Source: Valencia hispanica (lineage: Eukaryota > Chordata > Actinopteri > Cyprinodontiformes > Valenciidae). Taken from it: a DNA stretch of 64,000 bases. Every line of letters starts with the position of its first letter. Position 1 is the stretch's first letter. The notes beneath the pieces are model-generated. The model worked only from the letters and a program-made list of their open reading frames with translations, ran no database searches and was not told where the DNA came from. Where the stretch lies: positions 9,421,071 through 9,485,070 of the forward strand of contig OY747716.1 of the NCBI GenBank assembly GCA_963556495.2, read 5' to 3'. Positions 1-11,140 of the stretch are shown one piece after another. The position numbers were made by a program, and so were the translations under genes.

Positions 1-1461
1 GCCACTGGGATCATTTCCAAGAAGCTCCAAAGCCTGGGAAACTACATGAATGTACAGCTGTAAGCAAATTGCAGCTGATAAGGTAGATTGATACAGGTGG
101 CGGCTTCAGCCAGCATAAATTTACAGTATGTGCTTACACGAATGTCGTTTGGCTGTGGACATTTTAAGGACCAGTAATAAAGTGTTGTTTTGCATTGATT
201 TAAACATTATGTTTTAGTTGTTTTAAATATCTACAATCAGCTCAAACAGGGAATCTATCCAACTAGTCTTCAACCGCTTTGAGGATTTCTTCCCTTTTCA
301 ACAAACTCAAGGTGATTTGGGATCTGTCTGGATATTTTGAACAGTAACACTTCCATATAAACTATCTCTTCAATGAGCCATCAGCAGTTAGATGGAGTCT
401 TGTATTGTAATACAATTCAGGAGTGTTTCACTCCAAACATAAGTTGTGCCAGGGGTCAAAAGTTTTCCACAATCACCAGATGTGTTCATCTCGTTACAGA
501 GAGCAGTGCATTTCTAATGGAGAACAGGAGGCATTTGCATGAATGTTTTATCCATTGATGAAGTACATGTTTGTCACATTCACTAAGTTTGGATGATGCA
601 CAATTCTGCATTTACAACGGCTTTCCTTGCGACTGAGGCTATGTTTTCACCATTGGCTTGTGGTATTTTGTCCTCATTTAGTCCTCAACTTCACTACAAA
701 GTTATCTCTGAATGATTTGTTCGTCACCTGACACTTTAATGATTATCAGTAAGATGACAGGACACTAAATATTACCTTTAAAGAACTTTTCTAAAAACAG
801 CATTTCACTCTCGGGTTACATGAAATGGACTCCATGGCATGCATTGGAGTAGATTCTCCACCTTTTAGGATATAAGAATCCTAAGTGCCAAAATAGAAGG
901 CGAGAGGGCGTCTTCCTTTGTTTCTTGACAATATTTCGAATCTCATCTAAAACAAGTCATAGGATATAGGTCAGATACTCATGTGACCTTAACATGCCTA
1001 TTAGTGTAATCAGTCTAACTCCAACCTAAAAGCCGGGGTCTCCTAACCCATAGTCTGTGTGTATCAGGCTATTGGTGCATAAGTATGTAACGATTTGTAT
1101 GCACGGAAGCCGTTTTGAATTCGTAGTTAGTTTTAAGTTTGTGTAATTTGAAATTGTGCATCTGTAAATGTATTTTGTACTCCTAATTGTTTTATATTTG
1201 GGTGTACATTTGAACACAAAGTCTTTCTTTACGGGTTACAAATCATGTTTTACACATACAACTACCCAAAGTTAATCCCAAACAGGCTGACATAAGTTGC
1301 AAATCAAGTGTTACACACACACAGATGTTTTGAGAGTATTTTCTCTTAATAGGCACCTCCTCTTAATGCAATTCACCAGCTTGGTCACTCATGATTATGA
1401 GATGGCATCCCATTTCAAATTCTGATGCTACTTTCTATGAGCCCTGCTCTGTGGGGGCATC
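1..1461. other. No gene or repeat recognised
   Basis: AT-rich sequence with only short chance reading frames (for example 61 codons at 373-558 and 63 codons on the minus strand at 1026-1217), which have no recognisable domain. It is probably part of vstm2a intron 2, inferred from the orientation of the gene further right. Confidence 0.5.
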
Positions 1462-1774
1462 TACAGTGAGGGACATAAGTATTTGAACACCCTGCGATTT
1501 TGCAAGTGTTCCCACATAGAAATTATGGAGGGGTCTGAAATTCACATTGTAGGTGCATTTCTACTGTGAGAGACAACATTTAAAAAGAAATTCAGGAAAT
1601 CACATTGTCAGATTTTTAAAAAAGAATTTCTTTGTATTTTATTGCTGTACATAAGTATTTGAACACCGGGGAAAATCTGTGTTAAAATTTGGTACAGGAG
1701 CCTTTGTTTGTAATTATAGAGGTCAAACGTTTGGTGTAATTCTTGAGCAGGTTTGCGCACACTGCAACAGGGAT

Positions 1775-3085
1775 TTAGGCCCACTCCTCCACACACATCT
1801 TTTCTAGATCTGTCAGGTTTTGGGGCTGTTGCTGAGCAACACGTAGTTTCAGCTCCCTCCAAAGATTTTCTATTGGATTTAGGTCTGAAGATTGGCTAGG
1901 CCTCTCCAGAACCTTGATATACTTCTTTCGGACCCACTCCTTGGTTATCCTGGCTGTGTGCTTCGGGTCATTGTCATGTTGGAAGACCCAGCCACGATCC
2001 CTCTTCAACGCTGTGACTGAGGGAAGGAGGCTGTTGCTCAAAATCTCACAATACATGGCCCCATTCATCCATAAATCCATTTTCCGTACCCGCCATTCCC
2101 GTGCACGGTTGCGGGGGGGCTGGTGCCTATCTCCAGCTGTCATGGGGCGAGAGGCGGGGCACACCCTGGACAGGTCGCCAGTCCATCGCAGGGCAACACA
2201 GAGACACACAAAAACCATGGACACACACACTCATACCTAAGGGCAACTTAGAGAAACCAATTCACCTAACAGTCATGTTTGTGGTCTGTGGGAGGAAGCC
2301 AGAGTACCCGGAGAGAACCCACGCGCACACAGGGAAAACATGCAAACTCCATGCAGAAAGACCCCAGGCTGGGAATTGAACCCAATACCTTCTTGCTGCA
2401 AGGCAACAGTGCTACCAACTGCGCCACTGTGCAGCCCGGCCCCATTGATCCTCTCCTTAATACAGTGCAGTCGTCCAGTCCCTTTCGCAGAAAAGCTCTC
2501 CTAAAGCCTGATGTTTCTACCCCCATGCTTCACAGTAGGGATGGTGTTCTTGGGATGCAACTCATCCTTCATTTTCCTCTGAACACAGCAAGTGAAGTTT
2601 AGTCCAAAAGTTCTATTTTGGTCTCATCTAACCACATGACTTTCTCCCATGCCTCCTCTGGATCATCCAGATGGTCATTGGCAAACTTCAGACTGACCTG
2701 GACATGTGATGACTTGAGCAGGGGAACCTTTCGTGCAATGCATGACTTTAAACCATGACGGCGTAGTGTTCTACTGACTTTAACCTTGGAAACTGTGGTC
2801 CCAGCTCTCTTCATGTCATTGACCAGCTCCTCCTGTGTAGTTCTAGGCTGATTCCTCACCTTTCCTTATCATCAGTGATACCCCACCAGTTGAGATCTTG
2901 CATGGAGCCTCAGTCCGAGGGAGACTGACAGTCATCTTTAGCCTCGTCCATTTTCTAACAATTGCTCCAACAGTTAATCCATTTTTACCAAGCTGCTTGG
3001 TAATTGCCCCGTAGCCCTTTCCAGCCTTGTGGAGGTCTACAATTTTGTATCTGGTTTCTTTTGACAGCTCTTTGGTCTTGCCCAT
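1775..3085 (-). pseudogene. Broken Tc1 transposase (DD34E)
   Basis: Cut-and-paste transposase, read right to left. The N-terminal helix-turn-helix part begins at the ATG at 3085 (MGKTKELS) and contains a paired-like motif (YGAITKQLGKNG). The central part (2859-2599) is in another frame and ends with the first catalytic Asp in VMWLDETKIELL. The C-terminal part (about 2056-1775) carries the second Asp in [11 protein letters not shown] and the Glu in DLNPIENLW, 34 residues apart, which is the DD34E signature of Tc1. The gene is broken by at least one frameshift near 2850 and by a SINE at 2066-2437. It should not make active enzyme. Confidence 0.9.
2066..2437 (-). mobile_element. tRNA-derived SINE nested in the Tc1 element
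   Basis: This 372-base insert is flanked by a perfect 9-base duplication GGCCCCATT at 2057-2065 and 2438-2446. Removing the insert and one copy restores a continuous Tc1 sequence. Read on the minus strand it begins GGGCTGCACAGTGG and has a polymerase III A box (TGGCGCAGTTGG, 2426-2415) and B box (GGTTCAATTCC, 2382-2372). It ends in a short ATGG-type tail (2066-2085 side). The body contains the phrase GTGGGAGGAAGCC in plus orientation, which recurs in other copies at 28.0 and 48.9 kb. It is a very widespread teleost SINE type; I do not assign a family name. Confidence 0.88.
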
Positions 3086-3430
3086 GGTAGTAGTTGAAGT
3101 CTGACTGACTGTGGCGTGGACAGGTGTCTTTAACGAGCTAAGACAGGTGCTACTAATTTAGATTAATAACTGGAGTAGATGTGGACTTTTTAAAGGCAGA
3201 GTAACAGGTCTTTGAGAGCCAGAATTATTGCCAGGTGTTCAAATAGCTATGTGTAGCAATAAAATACAAATAAATTCTTTACAAATCAGACAATGTGATT
3301 TCCTGAATGTTTTTTAAAATGCTGTCACTCATAGTGGAAATGCTCCTACAATATGAATTTCAGGCACCTCCATAATTTCTAAATGGGAGCAAAATCGCAG
3401 TGTGTTCAAATACTTATGTTCCTCACTGTA

Positions 3431-4731
3431 TTAGCAACTGCTAGCATAGAGGTCAGTCCCTAGAAGTGGAGATATAGATTGCCATTGGTTAGACAATCTC
3501 ATCTCAATATCGCTGCATTGAGACAGCCTTCAATGATCACTGTTTTTCCAGTGATGGAGATGCCACCACAAACCACCACAGTCTATGCCAAAAGCTGTTT
3601 GGCATTGGCAGCACAACCTGTATAGTCAACTCTGCTCTCAACCCACAATTTTACTTATTGTAAAGTACCCCTCTTCTTCTTTGTACCAATTGCTTTGAGG
3701 CAAGTGGTAGCTTGCCATTCCTATAGTAACAAGCAGCTCATTCTAGGGTTATGAAAAAAGAACAAGTAGAAAAGGAAGTAGATTATTATAAAATTACAAA
3801 ATTTCTAGTCATATAACTTTATTGCACATTTTTCCTTTAACATTTAATCTCCTGCCAATACCTGGGTTATGTCTCTCCTGCCTTCTCATGTCTTCCTGCC
3901 ATTAGAATTAAATCATTCTATTTCAGCCATTTGTTAGGAAAACACAAACAGAACAAAATCTTAAAAAACAAATATTTCTGACTAAATATGAATCAATAAG
4001 AACGAATTTTAATTCCTGTGGCTGGCACATAATTATCTTTATCCAACTGAAGGTAGGTGAGTAAAGAGACTCTAAGGCTTTAGAGAAATTTATTGTAATG
4101 GCCAATAAAAGTCCACTACACTAGATCTAAGCTCCTCAGGGAGACTATTATGGGCCATGAGCCCTGTAAGCTGAAACAAATCTTCCCCGATTGTTCCTCT
4201 TGTAATAAGACGCCACCAATCTCCAGAATAAACCTAAAAGCAATACAGTCCTTCTAAGAGAGTCATAGTTTTCTCTCTAAAATCACCATACTTGCAGCAT
4301 TATTTGCAAAGCAGTTCTTTTTACAAGGAACTGTAATACTTCAGTTTTGTAATTTTATTGCATTATAGAGTTAGATACACATTACCGGTGTAAATACAAT
4401 TAGAATAAATTAATAGACAATTAGGCTGAGAAATAAATGCACCAAACATATCAAATTATTTATTAAGGTCAAATAATCAGACAACCAGGAATATTTCCAA
4501 AGTGAACTAAAAGCAGTCCATCAAAAATATTTATGTTTAGACTGAGTGTGGTAGAGTTGACCTTCAGTTAAATATAATATTTTTTTATTATTCAAGGTTA
4601 CAAACATATTCCCAAACTTTTAGATTTGTTTGAATTATTGTTTAAACATTCCGCATATTCGTAAAAACTAGGGTTGAAGTACAGTGTGTGGAGGGGCTAC
4701 AAGTTGTTAGTATATTACATGCACTATATAC
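3431..4731. other. No gene recognised
   Basis: AT-rich DNA between two repeats. The longest open frame (60 codons, minus strand, 3923-4105) has no recognisable feature. Confidence 0.45.
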
Positions 4732-4813
4732 AGTTAAGTCCAAAAAGATTCAAACCCCTGGTAGATTTAAAATAATCTTGTAAATTGACCGTTTGTTCTG
4801 ACTGGAAGTGATA
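4732..4813. mobile_element. Possible Tc1-like terminal fragment
   Basis: Begins after a TA with CAGTTAAGTCCAAAAAGATT, which resembles the terminal repeat of a Tc1-like family, and is cut off after about 80 bases by the MITE at 4816. No transposase follows. Confidence 0.4.
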
Positions 4814-4815
4814 TA

Positions 4816-5226
4816 GAGGAGCTTCAGTATTTGCGGGAGTTAGGAACCTCAGCCGCCCACGACTATTTGAGGCCCCCTCTAAAAACAGTTATAACTGACA
4901 CCAAATATACCACAACATACATTTTTACACACAGTGGAAGCCGTCCTAGCACTACCATAGACACTAATATCTACATTCTTACTTATCTCCGCTCTTGGGG
5001 GCATAGTCAATCAGAGCCAAGAAAAATTAATGGCACTCCTGGATTGGCTGGTTTGTAAACAGCAGCTATTAGCATGTCAGGTGACATTGTGCCTAGCTAT
5101 TTCAGCATTCCAAGTTGCATTTTATTTGTAATATTTTAGATAAACTCTACAAACAAAACCATGAAACAGCACATTTTCTGTGTATAATTTGGAGTTACGT
5201 TCCACTATGAATAGCCGGAGCTCCAG
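4816..5226 (-). mobile_element. TA-flanked MITE, pogo/Tigger-like, copy 1
   Basis: TA dinucleotides flank the element (4814-4815 and 5227-5228) and the ends are imperfect inverted repeats (GGAGCTTCAGTATTTGCGGG on the left; GGAGCTCCGGCTATTC as reverse complement on the right). The interior matches, in reverse, two other copies at 23246-23472 and 31711-32153 (shared phrases include CCCCCAAGAGC and GTATATTTGG). The end sequence with a TATTTGCGGG-like phrase suggests a pogo/Tigger-derived nonautonomous element; that assignment is inference. Confidence 0.72.
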
Positions 5227-5280
5227 TATATTAACATTTTGGAGAAGCACAGGTCGAATCCTGATTTGAATATGATATCA

Positions 5281-5500
5281 CAGTGTTTCTCAACCTTGGT
5301 CCTCTGGGCCCACTGTACTTCATCTTTTAGACGTATCTCGGCCCTGGCGCACCTGGCTTGGCAGAAAGAGCTAAAGATTATGGTGATGGCTATGAGGCAT
5401 TCCAATCTCAAAGACTTGGAGCTCACCCCAAAGATAAAATGTCAGGATTTTAGAAGAAACATGCAAAAACCTGGTTAGCAAGTGTGAGAAGGCTTTGGTT
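5281..5500. repeat. Degraded MITE end (CAGTGTTTCTCAACC type)
   Basis: The start CAGTGTTTCTCAACCTTGG matches the ends of the better preserved copies at 18057-18250 and 44078-44273. The right end is not recognisable, so the right boundary is approximate. Confidence 0.4.
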
Positions 5501-5999
5501 GCTGTAATGCCAATAAAGACCTCTCCATTGATTAATGAGAGTTTAAAGAGTAGGAATAATTTTTAACATGTGTTTTTAAAATGTAGATAAAAACTGAGAA
5601 ATTATGTATAAATCTATAATCTATAAATCTATATAACCGATATTTTATTTTATTTTACAAATAAAACAAATCTGTCTTGTAACATTTATTTCTATTTATT
5701 CAAGCTAAGGTTGTTAAAGTTAGGGTTATAAGAGTTAACTGCAGTAAGTGTGCAACAGAACCCTAAAAATATCCAAGCATTCAAGTTTAAATGGTGAAAG
5801 TGGCAGAAATAAAGACATTTTTATGTCTACATGTTAAAAGAAGATAGCTAGGGATTGTTGAAATAGGATCAGATGTGATCATTCAATATTTACCTTTTAA
5901 TTAAATACTTTTTACATCAGACTCTAATAATATGGCTCAACTAAAATCAGAACATAGTTTCTAATACTTTATCTGCCTGTGTGGAGAACCTGTTGTTCT

Positions 6000-6017
6000 G
6001 GGGGGGGGGGGGGGGGG
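6000..6017. repeat. Poly-G tract
   Basis: Uninterrupted run of 18 G on the plus strand directly before a LINE 3' tail. A long homopolymer like this is prone to length change and sequencing error. Confidence 0.9.
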
Positions 6018-6092
6018 TCATTTTAATCTGTAAAGCACTTTGAGATGCTATTTTGAATGAAAAGCGCTTTATAAATGATGTTTGACTTGATT
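6018..6092 (+). mobile_element. LINE 3' tail fragment
   Basis: The phrase TGTAAAGCACTTTGAGATGC followed by AAAAGCGCTTTATAAAT and a TTGA-type end is the usual 3' terminus of fish L2/CR1-type LINEs. No coding part is attached. Confidence 0.55.
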
Positions 6093-9000
6093 TGAAATGA
6101 GAGCATTGCCCGTATTCTTTCTGATCTAATTCTATAGTCTTTCAAATCTGAAGAGCTGTCATAAAACACCCCAAGCCCCGATTACTGACTTCAGAAAGCA
6201 TCATGGCAGTAGATTCACCTGCTAGAACGTTTTCTCACAATAGACGTAATTTTAGGATACCTCTCATGAAATCCCTCAAGTACATCCTCTGCCGTCCAAC
6301 TTATAAAACCACATAAAAGAATCTTGGAGGAATCAATATGTAATCACAGCCGAAGCATTAGAAGAATGGCAGATATATTGTTCGGTTTGTTTGTGCTGTC
6401 ACTCCTGTATCCAGACGTATATCAAAGCACATATTCTTTCAAACGGCATTGAATATGAAAACAGCAGAAAAATGGTGCTTAGTTCTTTGGTTTTTTGTCA
6501 CTTTAGACAAGTTCCCAGAGAATTTGCTTTATTTGGGGGAGTGATTTACTTAGCCAAAATTCTACTTCTAAAATGGACAAGTGCGCAGCGGATTACTGGA
6601 TTAGGACCACCAACTGGCACAAACATTTGAATTCATAAGGGGGAATATGGTTACTGTTTCAAATGGAGAGACTAAATGACATCAAGTAAAATTATCTAAT
6701 ATTGGCTAGAGGAGTCTTACACACGAGGAAGTAAAGATTAGCGTCAACACAGTAAGCCTGTTGGCAGAATCTGCATCACAGTAAGCTTGGATTAAATAGT
6801 TTGGTTAAACTTTCACAACTGCCCAAATCTTTCCTTCATATTGTTTTAAAGTTTTTCTTCCTTCACCTATAGTTTTTATACGTTACGTCATTGGGAGAAG
6901 AGGTCTTGTGTTCAAGAGTGACTTGTTTTAAACAGACATACAAAACTACATGTTAAAACATACTATACTGTCGGTATAATTCATATAAATGATAACTAAG
7001 AAAATACAACTAAATATAAAATAACAGACACCCAATAAAAAACACCCAGTGACACTAAACATCAGGTCAGTTTAGCTGCACAGCTTCAGGTCCTGTTGTA
7101 GGTTTTCCAAGTTGAAGAAGCATTTTAGGGAAACATAATTTTTTTAGTTTTTTTAAAATACTGAAGTAACAGTGAAAAAAAATCCTGTGATGAAAGGCTG
7201 TAGTTACTATGTTTAGGTTGCAGATTAAAACTACATTTTGAAAATAACATTTTTTAAACAGGTAATAAACATACTATTTCATCAAGCTCACATTTTTGTC
7301 TTGAAAATGTTTTTTTTATTGGTTTGATGTAATAATCTAATCTAATCTTAAATGTTTTCAGCAGCTGTAAACAGAAAATCATCAGAAATAACAGAACAAA
7401 GGCTTGAAAACATCAGTCTGTATGTAATTAATCTATACAATGTGTATTACTTAGTGTATTGAGTTAATGAAATAAGTGAACTTCTTAATAAATATTTCAT
7501 TTTATTGAGTATGACTATACAAGAAGTTAGATTCACTATTAGTAAGCTGTCTGCTTCGCAAGACCAACATTTTTGGAAAATCTGAAAATCCCCCAATCTT
7601 TTGGTTTCTCAAATAAAATAAATGTTTCACTATTGTCAAACATGCTAATCGATGTAGAATATTCCAGTCCAATTTTGAACTGTCTGCATATTGTCCTAAT
7701 TATGTACTTATCTAATCTATAAAATGTCTCTCATGCAAAAAAACCCACTGAAATAATCCCTTTTTATTTATTTTTTAATAGAATGAAGGTTTGATCAAAC
7801 TCAAAGAAATACTCTTTTAAATACTATGTACTCATCGTTGAATGTAGAAGTTCAGGTTTGATCAGTCCATCCAAGTATGTTAGATTATGAGCTAGAACTC
7901 ATCCAAAGGAATCTTACATCTTAAAGGAATCTTATTACAGATAAAAACCTGTTCTTTTGGATATCTTTAGTACATTTACGTGTGTAGTTTTTACTCGCTT
8001 CTTATTATGAACTGTCTCTTAAAAATAAATAAATAAAAAACAAAGTCAAAATGGTCCTCAGTGCAGCAGTCCCAATGCCGTATAATGCTTGTCCTCGTCT
8101 TCTCTCTCTGCCCTTCTTCCGGTCAAACTACTCAAAGGACTCTAGAGCCAATAAGACCTTTAAAAAAAGAAATTAAATGTTGCTATAAATAATTACTCTG
8201 CAACAAGCTTGAGTTAAGCAGGGATAACAAACCAGTCTGTCAAAAAAAAAGTAGAATTACTAGATTATCTGCATGAATGTCTAATTGTCTAATTAACAGT
8301 ATTCAATTTCAGTCAAATAAATTTGATATGAATGAACATGGTTTAAAAAAAGTTAGCTTATGATTATCATATCTGATGGTATAACATACTTTAAAACTAG
8401 ATTAATAAACTACATATAGACTTAAATTCTAATTCAGAAAAAGACATCAACCGCTCATCTCAGACTGTCACAATAAATTAATGGAGACTTACCAATACAT
8501 CTAACAACAAGGAAGCATTTTACCATCCAAGCTCCTCTTTTTGAAGTGCAGACATATTTAAGAACTGTCTGATTCAATTTGAAGAGTCTTTCTCTCTGTG
8601 TGACAACTCCTGTTGTAGCGCCAAATGGATTCAGTTCCCTTTTTAGTGACAGTGTAACAGAGGGGTCAGGAAGACCAGTGACAGCAGAGGTTTCACTGAT
8701 TGAATTATCTCTGGCTTCTGTTGGAAAAAGGCACATGAGAGCCCCGGCCCTTACACCCCTCATCTCATTCCACCCCCACAACCCCAAAAGCAATAAAGAG
8801 AGTTTACTGTTGGTGGCCATGTATCTGTGTCACCGAATCCTCCACCCCTGTGTACGATAAGAGCAAATGTAATATGATCCTTCAGATGGAAGAAGAGTCA
8901 TTGTCAAATCAAAAAGAACAAGGTGATATTGTGTTCCCCTCGTTTTCCACAAGTAGGATGGAAAACATGCCCAAAGAAATCATCTTCTTTTAAATTACTG

Positions 9001-10723
9001 TAGAAATGATAAGAATAAGACAGATGGCCTGGGCTGAGGTTGAAAAGAAATGTAAATGTGAGGCGCCGATACATAGTGGAATAAATACATGCATCAAACA
9101 GTCGCAGCAACACTGGATCCATTTTTCAATGTAATTCTCTGCGGCATATCAGCAGTAAAACACAAACCAGAGCTTATGCATTCAGAGGAATGCCTGTGTG
9201 TATAAGCTGATTTCTACACTGCTACAGTCATAGGCAACCCTAACATCTTCATCATTACCTATGTATTGTAATCTGCCACTGCTATCAAAAAGCAAGCATA
9301 AATCACCTCCCTAATCCGTGTTTAATTTCCTGTCCCGCTGTGGTGTGTGTGAGTTCTTTTTTTGTCCCATCCCTGGTCATCATCAGCTCCTGATTACACC
9401 ACCAAAAGAAAATAGTGGATTAAAGGGGACACCGTCAGTAAATATATTGGCTGCTATGAATGTCGACTGAGCGTGAGCATAGCAGTGATTGATGTTGGAA
9501 CTGCAGATTCTTATAAATATCAGTGAATACATTTATTCAAAGGGTGTCGAAAGAGCTGAAAGTTTGGTGCTTTTAAAATACATCCATTGTCTCTCAAAAT
9601 GTTTAAATCTGTGTGTTTACTACAATAGTAGCCAACTGGACTGACATTTAATTACGTTTTAAATGTGTTGATATACTGTAGCCTTAGAGTTCCAGTTAGA
9701 GAAAGTCACAAAAATTAGGTATCATACAGTTTCTATAGCTTTAGCTCTCTTAGCTAACAAGACAAAAACAGTTGCGCTTTTCTGCGGTTGTATGTTGTGA
9801 GCTGTTAGCTAGGATACAACACAGAATTACCTCTATTTTCTCCATGTAGAAAATGCTGTTTGAAAGCAAACATTACCAACAAGCTAAAAGACATTCTATA
9901 CTGGCAAAAAAACAAACAAAAGAACTTGCTAAAATCTTGCATCTGGATTAGCTAATCCTGCTAATTAACTAGCTGACATCAGCAAAAGTAGAACGACAGA
10001 AAAAACAAATAGATTTTTTGTAGATGGTATGATTACAACAACTAAATTTTTTGGGGGGTTTCATTAAAATTTTGTGTTTCGTCGCTTTGGACATCTTTTT
10101 ATTTTCAGTTTTTTGAAAAAAATACACCAACATAAACAGATAACCATCAAGTAAGACATTATTGACTTTGGTAAGTCTTAAAACAAAAGTGATTAGATAA
10201 TGTTACATCGGCTTTTTCAGTTCAGTTACTCCTGAACTGTGGTACTTTTGCTCATCAGAACCCAATACTGACTCATGCTTTCACACTCACATTCACACTG
10301 CAAAGGAACCGAAACTAGAACAGTTTCTGCTCTTGTTACCTTTGTCAGTCGACCCTTCCACAGGAAAGAACTCCTGATAGCCCATTAAGCACTGTTGCAT
10401 CTCATCATATTTTGATTTAACCCAACCTTTTTACTGAAATTTAGCCTTAACTTTGGTTCTATTGCAATCCTTTTGCATATGAACTAACCAAGCAAACAAG
10501 CCCTGTCTAATAAATTCTTCTGCATGTGGCAGTGTCTTACACAAAGAAGTTAAAATGGGCACATTTGTGAGTTTCATTACAGTTTTCAGGAAGATATGAA
10601 TGTTGGTTTTTTTCTAACCAAGGAACTTGAACTGAGCCGAGATTAAAAGTCGATTTGTGTGTTAGTGAGCAGTTGTAAATCGAAAGACTTGTAGGTGGAT
10701 TTTTCCCCTTCAAGGACTGAATC
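6093..10723. other. AT-rich stretch without a recognised gene
   Basis: About 4.6 kb of AT-rich DNA with many homopolymers. The only open frame above 100 codons is the minus-strand frame at 8455-8820, listed separately. Around 10200-10330 there is a short stretch (CACTCACATTCACACTGC) like the subterminal part of the DNA element at 14680-15138. No RNA gene or further repeat could be defended. Confidence 0.45.
8455..8820 (-). other. Unassigned 121-codon open frame
   Basis: A minus-strand frame starting with MATNSKLSLLLLGLWGW, which looks like a signal peptide. Inside it, a near-ideal splice donor (GTAAGT, 8492-8487) would end a hypothetical exon at 8493. The residues do not resemble any VSTM2A exon and I recognise no domain. 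The start context is weak (T at -3). A chance open frame is the more likely reading; it is listed because the donor and leader are both good. Confidence 0.15.
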
Positions 10724-11140
10724 TACAGTACTGTGCAAAAGTTTTTGGCAGGTATGAAAAAATGCTGTAGACAAAAAAAGCTTTCAGAAATATAAATAAT
10801 TACTTTTTAGTTTTTATAAATTTACAAAATGCAAAGTGAGCAAACAAAAGAAAAATCTAAATCAAATTAATATTTGGTGTTACTACCCTTTGCCTTGAAA
10901 CCAGCATAAATGCTTATACACATTCTGGTACACTTGCACAAAGTCAGGGATTTTGTAGGAATATAGTCAGGTGTATGATCAACCAATTATACCAAATTGA
11001 CTGATGATCATCAATGTCACACGTAGGTTGAAACACAGTCATTAACTGAAACAGAAACAGCTGTGTAGGAGGCTTAAAATTGGGTGAGGAACAGCCAAAC
11101 TCTGCTACCAAGGTGAAGTTGTAGAAGATTGTTTCATGTC

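Larger units (their letters stand above)
1464..3428 (-). mobile_element. Tc1-like DNA transposon with IR/DR ends
   Basis: The element is bounded by TA dinucleotides at 1462-1463 and 3429-3430. It has long terminal inverted repeats of about 200 bases (about 1464-1668 and 3234-3428) starting CAGTGAGGGACATAAG. The 19-base motif ACATAAGTATTTGAACACC occurs at the outer end (1473-1491) and again at the inner end (1649-1667) of the left repeat. Imperfect reverse-complement counterparts lie near 3402-3420 and 3234-3252. This IR/DR arrangement is that of Sleeping Beauty-type Tc1 elements. A decayed transposase on the minus strand fills the middle. The body is about 1.6 kb once the 372-base SINE inside it is subtracted, which is the normal Tc1 size. 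Confidence 0.93.

Noticed and set aside
2372..2437. tRNA-like A and B boxes
   Set aside because: They form the head of a SINE with its own target duplication, not a tRNA gene; no acceptor stem pairs.
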